A stretch of 64,000 bases of DNA from Sulfuricella sp. (GCA_023266195.1 JAHFRP010000009.1:62001-126000); one strand, 5' to 3'. Positions 53,346 to 62,753 are shown, numbered from the stretch's first letter. Notes: generated by a model from the sequence alone, not told the origin. Program-made: numbers and translations.

Positions 53346-54737
53346 ATGAACAAGGGTATTGGCATCACACTCGCAGCCTTCCTCGTCGCCGGAGCGCTGG
53401 GCGCGGGTTACTGGCTGGGAGCGAAGGGAACGGGCGGGCAGGTAAAACCGGCGGCCCAGGCTGCCGCCGGCGTAGCGCCGGCACAGCAGGAACGCAAAAT
53501 CCTGTTCTACCGCAACCCGATGGGGCTGCCCGACACCTCGACCACACCGAAGAAAGATTCGATGGGGATGGACTACATCCCGGTCTACGAGGGCGAGGAG
53601 GAAGCCGGCCGCCAAGTCAGGGTCAGCCCCGAGAAAATCCAGAAACTCGGCGTGCGCACCGAGATCGCGAGCTTGCGCGACCTGACGCGCATCGTCCACG
53701 CCGTCGGCCGGGTCGAGGCCGACGAGCGGCTCTCCTACACCATCGCGCCCAAGTTCGAGGGCTGGATCGAGAAACTGCACGTCAACACCACCGGCCAGCC
53801 GGTGAGGCGCGGCCAGCCGCTGCTGGAAGTGTACAGCCCGGAGCTGGTGTCGGCGCAGAAGGAGTACGCAATCGCCGCCCAAGGCCGGCAGGACCTGCGC
53901 AACGCCGGCCCCGAAGCCCAGGCCGGCATGCAGCAGCTGGCCGAAGCCAGCCTGACCCGCCTGAAGAACTGGGACATCTCCGACGACCAACTGCGCGCCC
54001 TGAGCACGGGCGGCGAAGCCCGGCGCACGCTCACCCTGCGCTCGCCGGTGAACGGCGTGGTGATCGAGAAAAAGGCGGTGCAGGGCATGCGCTTCAACCC
54101 CGGCGACGTGCTTTATCAGATCGTCGATGTATCTTCGGTATGGATCATCGCCGACCTGTTCGAGCAGGATCTGGCGCTGGTCAAACCCGGCCAGACCGCC
54201 AGGGTGAAGGTCAACGCCTATCCCGGCCGGGAATTCAGCGCGAAAGTGACCTACGTCTACCCCACCCTCAACGCCCCGACCCGCACCGTGCCGGTACGCC
54301 TGGAACTCGCCAATCCCGGCGGCCTGCTTAAACCGGCGATGTACGCCGACATCGAACTGGCTGCGCCGGGCAGGGGCAAGGTGCTGACCGTGCCCACCTC
54401 GGCGGTGATCTTCGGCGGCACGCGCCAGACCGTGCTGGTCGAACTGGCCGAAGGCCGCTTCGAGCCGCGCGAAGTGAAGCTCGGCATGCAGGGGAAGGAT
54501 TATGTCGAGGTGCTGGAGGGGGTGGGCGAAGGCGAAAAAGTGGTGGTGTCGGCCAACTTCCTGATCGACTCGGAAAGCAACCTCAAGGCGGCGGTGAGCG
54601 GGTTCGGCGGGCAGGACTTACCCCCCCCTTTGAAAAAGGGGGGCGAGGGGGGATTTTCCGCGCAACAAAATCCCCCCCAACCCCCCTTTGATAAAGGGGG
54701 GAGCACGCAGCCCGTGCCGAGGCGAGGAGACCACTAA
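53346..54737 (+). CDS. cusB: Membrane fusion protein CusB (copper/silver efflux)
   Basis: CusB is the periplasmic adaptor joining CusA to CusC. The 463-residue chain has a membrane anchor/signal (MNKGIGITLAAFLVAGALGA). A heavy-metal-binding motif follows (KILFYRNPMGLPDTSTTPKK, then DSMGMDYIPVY), then the barrel-sandwich/lipoyl part (VARHVNTTGQPVRRGQPLLE-type text near 140) and beta-barrel domains (LFEQDLALVKPGQTARVKVN). The last ~37 residues (DLPPPLKKGGEGGFSAQQNP ... PPFDKGGS) are translated palindromic repeat DNA and not family sequence. The stop abuts the cusA start (TAAATG). Confidence 0.93.
   Translation: MNKGIGITLAAFLVAGALGAGYWLGAKGTGGQVKPAAQAAAGVAPAQQERKILFYRNPMGLPDTSTTPKKDSMGMDYIPVYEGEEEAGRQVRVSPEKIQKLGVRTEIASLRDLTRIVHAVGRVEADERLSYTIAPKFEGWIEKLHVNTTGQPVRRGQPLLEVYSPELVSAQKEYAIAAQGRQDLRNAGPEAQAGMQQLAEASLTRLKNWDISDDQLRALSTGGEARRTLTLRSPVNGVVIEKKAVQGMRFNPGDVLYQIVDVSSVWIIADLFEQDLALVKPGQTARVKVNAYPGREFSAKVTYVYPTLNAPTRTVPVRLELANPGGLLKPAMYADIELAAPGRGKVLTVPTSAVIFGGTRQTVLVELAEGRFEPREVKLGMQGKDYVEVLEGVGEGEKVVVSANFLIDSESNLKAAVSGFGGQDLPPPLKKGGEGGFSAQQNPPQPPFDKGGSTQPVPRRGDH
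54621..54701. repeat. CCCCCCTTT palindrome read as the CusB C-terminus
   Basis: CCCCCCCTTTGAAAAAGGGG at the left and CCCCCCTTTGATAAAGGGGG at the right, with AAAATCCCCC between, are the same family as 2446-2540. Here they lie in the cusB frame and encode its Pro/Gly/Lys-rich end. Confidence 0.85.
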
Positions 54738-57700
54738 ATGCTCAACCGCCTCATCGAATGGTCGGCGCGCAACGTCTTCCTGGTGCTGCTGGCCACTTTC
54801 GCCATCGTCGCCGGCGGCGTCTACGCCGTGCTCAAGACGCCGCTCGACGCCCTGCCCGACCTGTCCGACGCACAGGTCATCGTCTACACCGAGTATTCCG
54901 GCCAGGCGCCGCAGGTGGTGGAGGACCAGGTCACCTACCCGCTCACCACGGCCATGCTGTCGGTGCCGAAATCCAAGGTGGTGCGCGGCTTTTCGTTCTT
55001 CGGCGCGTCGTTCGTCTATGTGATTTTCGAGGACGGCACCGACATTTACTGGGCGCGTTCGCGGGTGCTGGAATACCTCAGCTTCGCCGCCGGCCGCCTG
55101 CCGAAAAACGTGACGCCGCAGTTGGGGCCGGACGCGACCGGCGTGGGCTGGGTCTACCAGTACGCGGTGCTGGCGAAAAACCGGTCCCTGGCCGAGCTGC
55201 GCACCCTGCAGGACTGGTTCCTGCGCTACCAGCTCACCAAGGCGCCGGGCGTGGCCGAAGTCGCCGGCATCGGCGGTTTCGTCCAGCAATACCAGGTGGT
55301 GGTCGATCCGCGCAAGCTGCAGGCCTACGGCGTGCCGCTCGCCAGCGTGACCCAGGTGATCCGCGATTCCAACCGCGACGTCGGCGGCCGGGTGGTGGAA
55401 ATGGCCGAAACCGAGTACATGGTGCGCGGCCGCGGCTATCTGCGCGGCAAGGAAGACCTGGAACAGCTCATGGTCAAATCCGAGCGCGGCGTGCCGGTGA
55501 GGATTTCCGACATCGCACGGGTCGAGATCGGCCCCGACGAGCGGCGCGGCCTGACCGAACTCAACGGCGAAGGAGAGGTGGTGTCGGGCATCGCCATGGC
55601 ACGCTACGGGCAAAACGCGCTGGAGGTGATCGCCAACGTCAAGGCCAAGATCGCGGAGGTCGCCAGCGGCCTGCCGGAAGGCGTCAGGATAGAGACCGTA
55701 TACGACCGCTCCGACCTGATCTACCGCGCCATCGCCAATCTCAGGAGCACGCTCTTAGAGGAATCCGCCATCGTCGCCCTGGTGTGCGTGCTGTTCCTGC
55801 TGCATGTGCGGAGCGCGCTGGTCGCCATCGTCATGCTGCCGGTGGGCGTGCTGATCGCCTTCATCGCCATGCGGCTGTTGGGCATGAACTCCAACATCAT
55901 GAGCCTGGGCGGCATCGCCATCGCCATCGGCGCAATGGTGGACGCGGCCATTGTCATGATCGAAAACGCGCACAAGCATCTGGAACGGCTGGAAGCACCC
56001 TCTCCCCAACCCCTCTCCCGCGGACGGGAGAGGGGCGCCGATTCCCCTCTCCCGCTTGCGGGAGAGAGGCCAGGGGAGAGGGAGGCAACCCGGAATTCGC
56101 GCTTCCACGCCATCGTCACAGCCTGCCGCGAGGTCGGCCCGGCGCTGTTTTTCTCGCTGCTGATCATCACCGTTTCCTTCCTGCCGGTGTTCACGCTCGA
56201 AGCGCAGGAAGGGCGATTGTTCGCGCCGCTCGCCTACACCAAGACCTTCGCCATGGCCGGCGCGGCGCTGCTGTCGGTCACCCTGGTGCCGGTGCTGATG
56301 CTGCTGTTCATTCGCGGACGCATCCTGCCGGAGGCGGAAAACCCGGTGAACCGCGTCCTGATCCGGCTCTACCGGCCGGTAATCGCTTGGGTGATGCGCT
56401 GGAAGAAGCTCACTATCGCGCTGGCGCTGGCGGCCATGGCCGCGAGCCTCTATCCGGCGCTGAAGCTGGGCAGCGAATTCATGCCCACCCTCAACGAGGG
56501 CACGCTGTTTTACATGCCCACCGGCCTGCCGGCGATGTCGGTGACCAAGGCGGCGGAGCTGCTGCAAACCCAGAACAAGATCATCAAGAGTTTCCCTGAA
56601 GTCGCCTCGGTGTTCGGCAAGGCGGGACGCGCGCAGACCGCCACCGACCCGGCGCCGCTGGAGATGTTCGAGACCATCGTCAACCTCAAGCCCGAAGCCG
56701 AATGGCGGCCCAGCATGACGATAGCCAAGCTGACCGCCGAACTCGACCGCGCGCTGCAAATCCCCGGCATTTCCAACGCCTGGACCATGCCGATCAAGGC
56801 GCGCATCGACATGCTCTCCACCGGCATCCGCACGCCCGTCGGCATCAAGGTGTTCGGCAAAGATCTGGCAGGCATGGAGAAGCTGGCGAAGGAAATCGAA
56901 GCGGTGGTAAAGCAAGTGCCGGGCACCACTTCCGCCTATGCCGAGCGCATCACCGGCGGCCTGTACCTCGACATCGAGCCCGACCGCGCACAGCTGGCGC
57001 GCTATGGCCTGTCGGTGGGCGAATTGCAGGACGTGATCGGCACCGCGCTGGGCGGCGAGATGGTGACCACCACGGTGGAAGGCCGCGAACGCTTCGGCGT
57101 CAGCGTGCGCTATCCGCGCGAGCTGCGTTCCGACCCGCAGGGCATCGCGACGCAAGTGCTGGTGCCGGTTGCGGGCAGCATGGGTGGCGCGCCGGCCATG
57201 GTGCCGCTAGGCCAGCTGGCCAGGGTCGCGGTCGTGCGCGGCGCGCCGGCGATCCGCACCGAAAACGCCCTGCTTTCCGCCTATATCTACGTCGATATCC
57301 GCGACCGCGACATCGGCGGCTACGTGCACGATGCGCAGCAGGCGGTGCGCGACAAGATCAAATTCCCGCCCGGCTATTACGCCGTCTGGAGCGGCCAGTT
57401 CGAGTACATGCAGCGCGCCTTGGAAAAGCTCAAGATCGTGCTGCCGCTGACCATGGCGATCATTTTCGTGCTGCTCTACCTCAACTTCCGCCGCCTCACC
57501 GAAACCCTGATCGTGATGCTGTCAGTGCCGTTCTCCCTGGTCGGCGGCATCTGGCTGATGTGGGCGCTGGGCTACAATCTGTCGGTGGCGGTCGCGGTGG
57601 GCTTCATCGCGCTGGCCGGGGTGGCGGCGGAAACCGGCGTGGTGATGCTGATCTACCTCGACGCCGCCCTCAACGAAATCAAGGCCCGGCGCGCCGCGGA

Positions 57701-57974
57701 GGGCAAAAAGCTCGAACCGGCCGACCTCTACGCCGCAGTGATGGAAGGCGCGGTGGAGCGGGTGCGGCCGAAAATGATGACGGTGGTGGCGATCATGGCC
57801 GGCCTGCTGCCGATCATGTGGTCGAGCGGCACCGGCTCCGAGGTGATGAGCCGCATCGCCGCGCCGATGGTGGGCGGCATGATTTCCTCGACGATATTGA
57901 CGCTGGCGGTGATCCCGGCGATCTATGCGCTGGTGAAGGAATGGATGCTGTTCAGACGGCCACAGAACCCGTAG
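54738..57974 (+). CDS. cusA: CusA-type heavy-metal RND efflux pump
   Basis: CusA is the proton-driven inner membrane pump for Cu(I)/Ag(I). The 1078-residue chain has twelve membrane helices in two blocks with large periplasmic loops. Family blocks include TPLDALPDLSDAQVIVYTEY, GMNSNIMSLGGIAIAIGAMV, DAAIVMIENAHKHLERLE, LFFSLLIITVSFLPVFTLEA and TAWTMPIKARIDMLSTGIRT-like text. It is about 30 residues longer than E. coli CusA, owing to a translated palindromic repeat at 55997-56083 (APSPQPLSRGRERGADSPLP ... GERPGER) in a cytoplasmic loop. It is the last core gene of the operon. Confidence 0.95.
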   Translation: MLNRLIEWSARNVFLVLLATFAIVAGGVYAVLKTPLDALPDLSDAQVIVYTEYSGQAPQVVEDQVTYPLTTAMLSVPKSKVVRGFSFFGASFVYVIFEDGTDIYWARSRVLEYLSFAAGRLPKNVTPQLGPDATGVGWVYQYAVLAKNRSLAELRTLQDWFLRYQLTKAPGVAEVAGIGGFVQQYQVVVDPRKLQAYGVPLASVTQVIRDSNRDVGGRVVEMAETEYMVRGRGYLRGKEDLEQLMVKSERGVPVRISDIARVEIGPDERRGLTELNGEGEVVSGIAMARYGQNALEVIANVKAKIAEVASGLPEGVRIETVYDRSDLIYRAIANLRSTLLEESAIVALVCVLFLLHVRSALVAIVMLPVGVLIAFIAMRLLGMNSNIMSLGGIAIAIGAMVDAAIVMIENAHKHLERLEAPSPQPLSRGRERGADSPLPLAGERPGEREATRNSRFHAIVTACREVGPALFFSLLIITVSFLPVFTLEAQEGRLFAPLAYTKTFAMAGAALLSVTLVPVLMLLFIRGRILPEAENPVNRVLIRLYRPVIAWVMRWKKLTIALALAAMAASLYPALKLGSEFMPTLNEGTLFYMPTGLPAMSVTKAAELLQTQNKIIKSFPEVASVFGKAGRAQTATDPAPLEMFETIVNLKPEAEWRPSMTIAKLTAELDRALQIPGISNAWTMPIKARIDMLSTGIRTPVGIKVFGKDLAGMEKLAKEIEAVVKQVPGTTSAYAERITGGLYLDIEPDRAQLARYGLSVGELQDVIGTALGGEMVTTTVEGRERFGVSVRYPRELRSDPQGIATQVLVPVAGSMGGAPAMVPLGQLARVAVVRGAPAIRTENALLSAYIYVDIRDRDIGGYVHDAQQAVRDKIKFPPGYYAVWSGQFEYMQRALEKLKIVLPLTMAIIFVLLYLNFRRLTETLIVMLSVPFSLVGGIWLMWALGYNLSVAVAVGFIALAGVAAETGVVMLIYLDAALNEIKARRAAEGKKLEPADLYAAVMEGAVERVRPKMMTVVAIMAGLLPIMWSSGTGSEVMSRIAAPMVGGMISSTILTLAVIPAIYALVKEWMLFRRPQNP
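55997..56083. repeat. CTCTCCC palindrome inserted in cusA
   Basis: ACCCTCTCCCCAACCCCTCT and CCCGCGGACGGGAGAGGGG are followed by CCCCTCTCCCGCTTGCGGGA and GAGAGGCCAGGGGAGAGGG. Two adjacent hairpins of the CTCTCCCG family, read through in frame by cusA. It explains the extra residues between the helix ending KHLERLE and RFHAIVTACREVGPALFF. Confidence 0.88.
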
Positions 57975-58040
57975 GATGCGGTGAGCCTGCGAACCGCATC
58001 GATCGCGAACCATGTGGTTCCTTCGTCGCCGCATCCTACG
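57971..58040. repeat. GTAGGATGCGGT palindrome after cusA
   Basis: GTAGGATGCGGTGAGCCTGC and GAACCGCATC are mirrored by the end of the element, GCCGCATCCTAC. It starts a few bases before the cusA stop. The rest of the gap to 58341 shows no gene. Confidence 0.7.
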
Positions 58041-58341
58041 GTTCCGGGCTTCCTCCATCCGATTATCGCCGGGGCAGCGAGGCGCTAAGCTCGCTGTCGG
58101 TAATCATCAATTCAGCGTTGCCGAAAAGACTGAAACTTTCCATCGATTAACGTTTTCCAACAATTGTTATGAACTTATCGTTCGGCGGCGCACGGGCCAT
58201 TGCCACAGTGCCGGAGATCGGCCTGTCGGGCAAGGTACTTTACCTGCGTCGACGGTGACCAATGCGTTGTGGCCAAGGCACGCCAGGGTGCCGGAGAATT
58301 GGGATGATTCGCTTGATTGACGCATGGACAGGAGAACGGCG

Positions 58342-58578
58342 ATGTGGGGTTACATGGGTAACTATAATTGGGACGGCGGCTGGGCCTGGATGGGCCTCGG
58401 CATGATCGGCATGTTGCTGTTCTGGATTCTGCTGATCGTCGCCATTATGGCGCTGGCGAAGAGCATGTGGGGCCCCGGAAAGGAGAAAACGCCGCTCGAT
58501 ATCCTGAAGGAACGCTATGCTCGAGGGGAAATCGAGCGCGAGGAATTCGAACAGAAAAAGGGCGATCTTGGCGGCTGA
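58342..58578 (+). CDS. Small SHOCT-domain membrane protein
   Basis: The 78-residue protein has one membrane helix (MGLGMIGMLLFWILLIVAIM, about residues 16-35), a Trp/Gly-rich periplasmic start (MWGYMGNYNWDGGWAW) and a C-terminal SHOCT motif (TPLDILKERYARGEIEREEF). Such proteins often accompany copper- or silver-resistance operons, but their role is unclear. The ATG at 58342 has GGAG upstream. It follows cusA with a 367-base gap and is probably part of the copper locus. Confidence 0.82.
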   Translation: MWGYMGNYNWDGGWAWMGLGMIGMLLFWILLIVAIMALAKSMWGPGKEKTPLDILKERYARGEIEREEFEQKKGDLGG

Positions 58579-58642
58579 TCGCTACGCGGCGACATCGGCA
58601 TCCGTAAGGGCGCTTGCACCCATACAGCCTTGCTGAAACGGC

Positions 58643-58810
58643 CTAGGAGCCTGTCGGACTTAAAGGAAATCGGCTGCAAATCCGCCTGGCCGGCCCATAT
58701 TTCGCCGCTTTCTTGGTCAATAGAACAACTATTGACCTGCAAAACCGGCAAAATCCGTCCTCGCCCAGCCGAATTTTCGCTTCGATTCTTCAAGTCCGAC
58801 AGGCTCCTAG
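58643..58810. mobile_element. MITE-like element, 168 bp with 19-bp perfect terminal repeats
   Basis: CTAGGAGCCTGTCGGACTT at 58643-58661 is exactly reversed at 58792-58810. The interior has no gene and shows weak inner symmetry (AAATCGGCTGCAAATCCGCC against words near AGCCGAATTTTCGC). It lies between the SHOCT and DUF302 genes. Confidence 0.82.
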
Positions 58811-58884
58811 AAACACTATCCGGGTGAAAACCGGCCCGATCCATTATAATTTTCCTTGTCATCAGCCCTCCAAGGAAATATGCC

Positions 58885-59268
58885 ATGTACGGATTCAGCA
58901 CGCAGCTCTGCATCCCCTTCGACGCCGCCGTGGAAAAAACCATCGGCGCCCTGAAACAGGAAGGCTTCGGCGTCCTCACCGACATCGACGTGAAAGCCAC
59001 GATGAAGGCCAAGCTCAATATCGACGGCCGCCCCTACCGCATCCTCGGCGCCTGCAACCCGCCGCTGGCGCATCGCGCCATCGAGGCCGATCCCGACATC
59101 GGCCTGCTGCTGCCGTGCAACGTGGTGGTGCGCGAAGAGGCCGACGGCAAGGTCACGGTCGCCTTCATGGACCCGGCGGCGGTGCTGAAGCTGGTGGAAA
59201 AGCCCGGCATCGAAGAGCTGGCGCAGGAAGTGAAAGGCCGCCTGGAGCGGGTGCGCGACAGCCTCTAA
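58885..59268 (+). CDS. DUF302 family protein
   Basis: The 127-residue protein begins [20 protein letters not shown] and carries the DUF302 text [57 protein letters not shown]302 proteins are small and dimeric, with no settled role; several are linked to redox or metal stress. No signal peptide is seen. It has an AAGGAA ribosome binding site and stands just downstream of the copper locus. Confidence 0.92.
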   Translation: MYGFSTQLCIPFDAAVEKTIGALKQEGFGVLTDIDVKATMKAKLNIDGRPYRILGACNPPLAHRAIEADPDIGLLLPCNVVVREEADGKVTVAFMDPAAVLKLVEKPGIEELAQEVKGRLERVRDSL

Positions 59269-59421
59269 CGGTCATGGAGAACCGCTCTCGCACAATGGAA
59301 CTTGCTCACGCCATGACCGTTTCCCTCACCCCTAACCCTCTCCCAGCACCCGCAAGGAGTGTCCCCGCCGAGAGCGGCGGCAAAGCCGCTCGCTCTGGCG
59401 AGACGGGCGAGGGGGACGAGG
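59268..59421. repeat. Dispersed repeat, copy 2 (twin of 47386-47541)
   Basis: The core at 59309-59421 matches 47429-47541 with about five differences. The flank begins ACGGTCATGG at 59268-59277 and is inverted as CCATGACCGT at the core start. It lies between DUF302 and aat, and ends about 28 bases before the aat start. Confidence 0.85.
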
Positions 59422-59449
59422 TACGCTTCGCGTGTTTCGTTTTTAGCGC

Positions 59450-60148
59450 GTGATCCCCTGGCTCACCACCCAAGACCCGTTCCCGCCGCTGGCATCGGCC
59501 CTCTGCGAGCCCAACGGCCTGCTCGCGGCGGGAGCCGACCTGTCGCCGCAACGCCTGGTCGCGGCCTATCGCCGCGGCATTTTCCCCTGGTTCAACCCCG
59601 GCGAGCCCATCCTGTGGTGGAGCCCGGACCCGCGCATGGTGCTGTTTCCCGCCGAGCTGAAAGTGTCGCGCTCGCTGCAGAAAACGCTGCGGCGCCATGC
59701 CTACGGAATCCGCGTCGATCAGGCGTTCCGCGAAGTCATGCAGGGCTGCGCCGAGCCGCGCGACGGGCACAAGGGCACCTGGATTTCGCCGCAGATGATC
59801 GCGGCCTACAGCGAACTGCACCGGCAGGGATACGCCCACTCGGTGGAAACCTGGATCGACGGCAAACTGCTCGGCGGCTTGTACGGCATCGCTCTCGGCC
59901 GGATGTTCTACGGCGAATCGATGTTCAGCCGGGAGCGCGACGCCTCCAAGATCGCCTTCGTGCACCTGGTGAGGCAACTCGCGCGCTGGGGCTTCGGCAT
60001 GATCGACTGCCAGATGAAGACCGCCCATCTCGCCTCGCTCGGCGCGCGCGAAATCGCCCGCACCGAATTCGGCGCAACGCTGGCGGAACTGGTAAACTTT
60101 CCCGCAATGACCGGCCCCTGGCAGTTCGACCATGACCTTGCTGAATGA
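59450..60148 (+). CDS. aat: Leucyl/phenylalanyl-tRNA--protein transferase
   Basis: Aat adds Leu or Phe from charged tRNA to N-terminal Lys or Arg of proteins, marking them for ClpS/ClpAP degradation (the N-degron pathway). The 232-residue chain has the family text [60 protein letters not shown] and [17 protein letters not shown]. The start is a GTG with a weak ribosome binding site. It overlaps bpt by 17 bases. Confidence 0.95.
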   Translation: MIPWLTTQDPFPPLASALCEPNGLLAAGADLSPQRLVAAYRRGIFPWFNPGEPILWWSPDPRMVLFPAELKVSRSLQKTLRRHAYGIRVDQAFREVMQGCAEPRDGHKGTWISPQMIAAYSELHRQGYAHSVETWIDGKLLGGLYGIALGRMFYGESMFSRERDASKIAFVHLVRQLARWGFGMIDCQMKTAHLASLGAREIARTEFGATLAELVNFPAMTGPWQFDHDLAE

Positions 60149-60860
60149 CCCATCGCTACGCGAGCTCCAGTTCTACCTGACTTCCTCGTACCCATGCAGC
60201 TACCTGCCGGGCCAAACCGCGCGCTCGCTGGTGGCTACGCCCAACGAGCTGGTGGATACCGCGGTTTACAGCGAATTGATCGGCCTGGGCTTTCGCCGCA
60301 GCGGGATCTACAACTACCGCCCGCAATGCAGCCAGTGCCGGGCCTGCGTGCCGGTGCGGCTGCTGGTCGACGAATTCCGGCCCAACCGTACCCAGCGCCG
60401 CACCCAGAAGGCCCATAACGATCTGGCCGCCGTTGCGCGCCCGCTCGGCTACGACCCCGACCATCACGCCCTCTACCAGCGCTACCAGTCGTCGCGCCAC
60501 ACCGGCGGCGGCATGGACCAGGACGACCGGGAGCAGTACGAGCGCTTTTTGCTGCAAAGCAATGTCGATAGCCACCTGATTGAATTCCGCCAGGACGGTG
60601 CTCTGCGCATGGTCAGCCTGATCGACCGGGTGCGCGATGGGCTGTCTTCGGTCTACACGTTTTACGAGCCCGACCTGCCGGGCGCCAGCTTCGGCACCTA
60701 CAACATCCTGTGGCAGGCCGAACTTTGCCGCCAGCTCGGACTGCCCTATCTCTATCTCGGCTACTGGATCGCCCAAAGCCGCAAAATGGCCTACAAGACC
60801 AACTTCCAGCCGCTGGAAGGATTGATCGAAAACAGATGGCAGAAGCTGCCCCGAAACTAA
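60132..60860 (+). CDS. bpt: Aspartate/glutamate leucyltransferase Bpt (arginyltransferase family)
   Basis: Bpt adds Leu to N-terminal Asp or Glu, feeding the same N-degron route as Aat. The 242-residue chain has the ATE N-terminal region with cysteines [18 protein letters not shown] and the C-terminal domain [40 protein letters not shown]. It overlaps aat by 17 bases, so the two transferases form a coupled unit. Confidence 0.93.
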   Translation: MTLLNDPSLRELQFYLTSSYPCSYLPGQTARSLVATPNELVDTAVYSELIGLGFRRSGIYNYRPQCSQCRACVPVRLLVDEFRPNRTQRRTQKAHNDLAAVARPLGYDPDHHALYQRYQSSRHTGGGMDQDDREQYERFLLQSNVDSHLIEFRQDGALRMVSLIDRVRDGLSSVYTFYEPDLPGASFGTYNILWQAELCRQLGLPYLYLGYWIAQSRKMAYKTNFQPLEGLIENRWQKLPRN

Positions 60861-60883
60861 CCTGAGACAACCCGGAATCAAGC

Positions 60884-61678
60884 ATGCGCCAATACCAAGA
60901 TCTGATGCAGCACGTCCTCGACCACGGCAACAAGAAAAGCGACCGCACCGGCACCGGCACGGTCAGCGTATTCGGCCACCAGATGCGCTTCGATCTGGCC
61001 GAGGGCTTTCCGCTCGTCACCACCAAGAAATGCCATCTCAAGTCGATCGCCCATGAGCTTTTGTGGTTCCTCAAGGGGGAAACCAACATCCGCTACCTCA
61101 AGGAAAACGGCGTCAGCATCTGGGACGAATGGGCCGACGCAAACGGCGAGCTCGGCCCGGTCTACGGCTACCAGTGGCGCTCCTGGCCCACCCCGGACGG
61201 CCGCCACATCGACCAGATCAGCCAGGTGATCGAGCAGATCAAGGCCACTCCGGATTCGCGCCGGCTGATCGTTTCCGCCTGGAACGTGGGCGACGTGGAC
61301 AAGATGAAACTGCCGCCGTGCCATGCCTTCTTCCAGTTCTACGTCGCCGACGGCAAGCTCTCCTGCCAGCTCTACCAGCGCAGCGCCGACATCTTCCTCG
61401 GCGTGCCGTTCAACATCGCCTCCTACGCGCTCCTGACCATGATGGTGGCGCAGGTGTGCGGCCTCGCGCCGGGCGACTTCGTCCACACCCTGGGCGACGC
61501 CCATTTGTACCTGAACCACATGGAACAGACCGCCTTGCAGCTCTCGCGCGAACCACGGCCGCTGCCGAAGATGGCGATCAATCCGGAGGTGAAGAATATT
61601 TTCGATTTCAGGTACGAAGATTTCACCCTCGAAGGCTACGACCCGCATCCGGTGATCAAGGCGCCGGTGGCGGTGTGA
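60884..61678 (+). CDS. thyA: Thymidylate synthase
   Basis: ThyA methylates dUMP to dTMP using methylene-tetrahydrofolate. The 264-residue chain starts [20 protein letters not shown], has the catalytic Cys in [12 protein letters not shown], the [14 protein letters not shown] block and the folate-side [20 protein letters not shown]. Length is that of the E. coli enzyme. folA lies 500 bases downstream, as expected for folate recycling, with a cupin between them. Confidence 0.98.
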   Translation: MRQYQDLMQHVLDHGNKKSDRTGTGTVSVFGHQMRFDLAEGFPLVTTKKCHLKSIAHELLWFLKGETNIRYLKENGVSIWDEWADANGELGPVYGYQWRSWPTPDGRHIDQISQVIEQIKATPDSRRLIVSAWNVGDVDKMKLPPCHAFFQFYVADGKLSCQLYQRSADIFLGVPFNIASYALLTMMVAQVCGLAPGDFVHTLGDAHLYLNHMEQTALQLSREPRPLPKMAINPEVKNIFDFRYEDFTLEGYDPHPVIKAPVAV

Positions 61679-61683
61679 CGAAA

Positions 61684-62115
61684 ATGCGCCTGGCCCTTCA
61701 CACTTCGATCATCGCGCTGGCCCTGTGCCTGCCACTCGGCGCGCCGGCGCTGGACAGCACTCCCGCCGTCACCGTCGCGCCGCTGCTGAAAACGACCAGC
61801 AGCTGGGACGGCAAACCGATCGTCTACCCGACAGGCCAGGCCGAAGTCACCGGGCTGTTGATTGAGATCGCCCCCGGCGGCGAAACCGGGTGGCACGAGC
61901 ACCCCGTTCCCTCGTTCGCGTTCATGCTCGACGGCGAACTGGAAATCACACTCAAAAACGGCCAGGTGAAGCGCCTGCATGCCGGCGATGCGCTGGCCGA
62001 AGTGGTCGATACGCCGCACAATGGCCGCAACGTCGGCGACCGCCCGGTGAAGATCGTGGTGTTTTACGCCGGCACGGTCGGCAAGGCGCTGACGCTCTCG
62101 CATCCGGCGCCGTAG
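61684..62115 (+). CDS. Exported cupin-domain protein
   Basis: From the ATG at 61684 the 143-residue precursor has a signal peptide (LHTSIIALALCLPLGAPALD) and a single cupin barrel (LIEIAPGGETGWHEHPVPSF, AFMLDGELEI; then LHAGDALAEVVDTPHNGRNV). Two His and a Glu-like residue (WHEHP) could bind a metal. Substrate unknown. The start lies six bases after the thyA stop, so it is co-transcribed with thyA. Confidence 0.82.
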   Translation: MRLALHTSIIALALCLPLGAPALDSTPAVTVAPLLKTTSSWDGKPIVYPTGQAEVTGLLIEIAPGGETGWHEHPVPSFAFMLDGELEITLKNGQVKRLHAGDALAEVVDTPHNGRNVGDRPVKIVVFYAGTVGKALTLSHPAP

Positions 62116-62175
62116 GCGGCATCGCGCCATTCCGGCGTTATAATGGCCGGATAAAACATCAAGAAAGCCCGTTCC

Positions 62176-62679
62176 ATGCGCCTTTCCATCATCTCCGCCA
62201 TGGCGAAGAACCGCGTCATCGGCATCGACAACGCCCTGCCCTGGCGCCTCCCGGAAGATCTCAAGCATTTCAAGGCGCTGACCCTGGGGCACCATATCCT
62301 GATGGGCCGCAAGACCTGGGAATCGCTGCCGGGAAAGCTGCCGGGGCGCACGTCTGTCGTCATCACCCGCTCGAAGGACCTGCACGCGCCGGACTGCCTT
62401 GTCGCCCATTCCATCGAGGAAGCCATCTCCGCCTGCGGGGACGACGACGAGGTTTTCTTTATCGGCGGCGCGGAGCTATACCGGCAGGCGCTGGCTTATG
62501 CCGACCGGATTTATCTCACCGAGATCCACGCCGAATTCAAGGGCGACGCCTGGTTTCCCGAATTCGACCGCGGCCTGTGGCAGGAAGCCGAGCGCAGGCC
62601 CTGCGTGGCGGCCGGCGGGCTGGAATGCGATTTCGTAATCTATGATAAGAAGAACGACTTTTACCCTTCCCCAGCATAA
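62176..62679 (+). CDS. folA: Dihydrofolate reductase
   Basis: FolA regenerates tetrahydrofolate, needed after each ThyA turnover. The 167-residue chain has LSIISAMAKNRVIGIDNALP, WRLPEDLKHFKALTLGHHIL, MGRKTWESLPGKLPGRTSVV and the FIGGAELYRQAL phosphate loop. The catalytic acid is in LPEDLKHF. Length is normal. It follows the cupin gene by 60 bases. Confidence 0.97.
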   Translation: MRLSIISAMAKNRVIGIDNALPWRLPEDLKHFKALTLGHHILMGRKTWESLPGKLPGRTSVVITRSKDLHAPDCLVAHSIEEAISACGDDDEVFFIGGAELYRQALAYADRIYLTEIHAEFKGDAWFPEFDRGLWQEAERRPCVAAGGLECDFVIYDKKNDFYPSPA

Positions 62680-62681
62680 AC

Positions 62682-62753
62682 GTAGGTTGGGCACCCCGTG
62701 CCCAACAAGCCATGCAGCCATCGGAGCCGTCGGGCACGGGGTGCCCGACCTAC
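62682..62753. repeat. GTAGGTTGGGCACCCC palindrome, copy 2
   Basis: GTAGGTTGGGCACCCCGTGC and CCAAC are mirrored by CGTCGGGCACGGGGTGCCCG and ACCTAC. It is the same family as 49422-49499 and lies between folA and the next gene, immediately after the folA stop. Confidence 0.85.
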
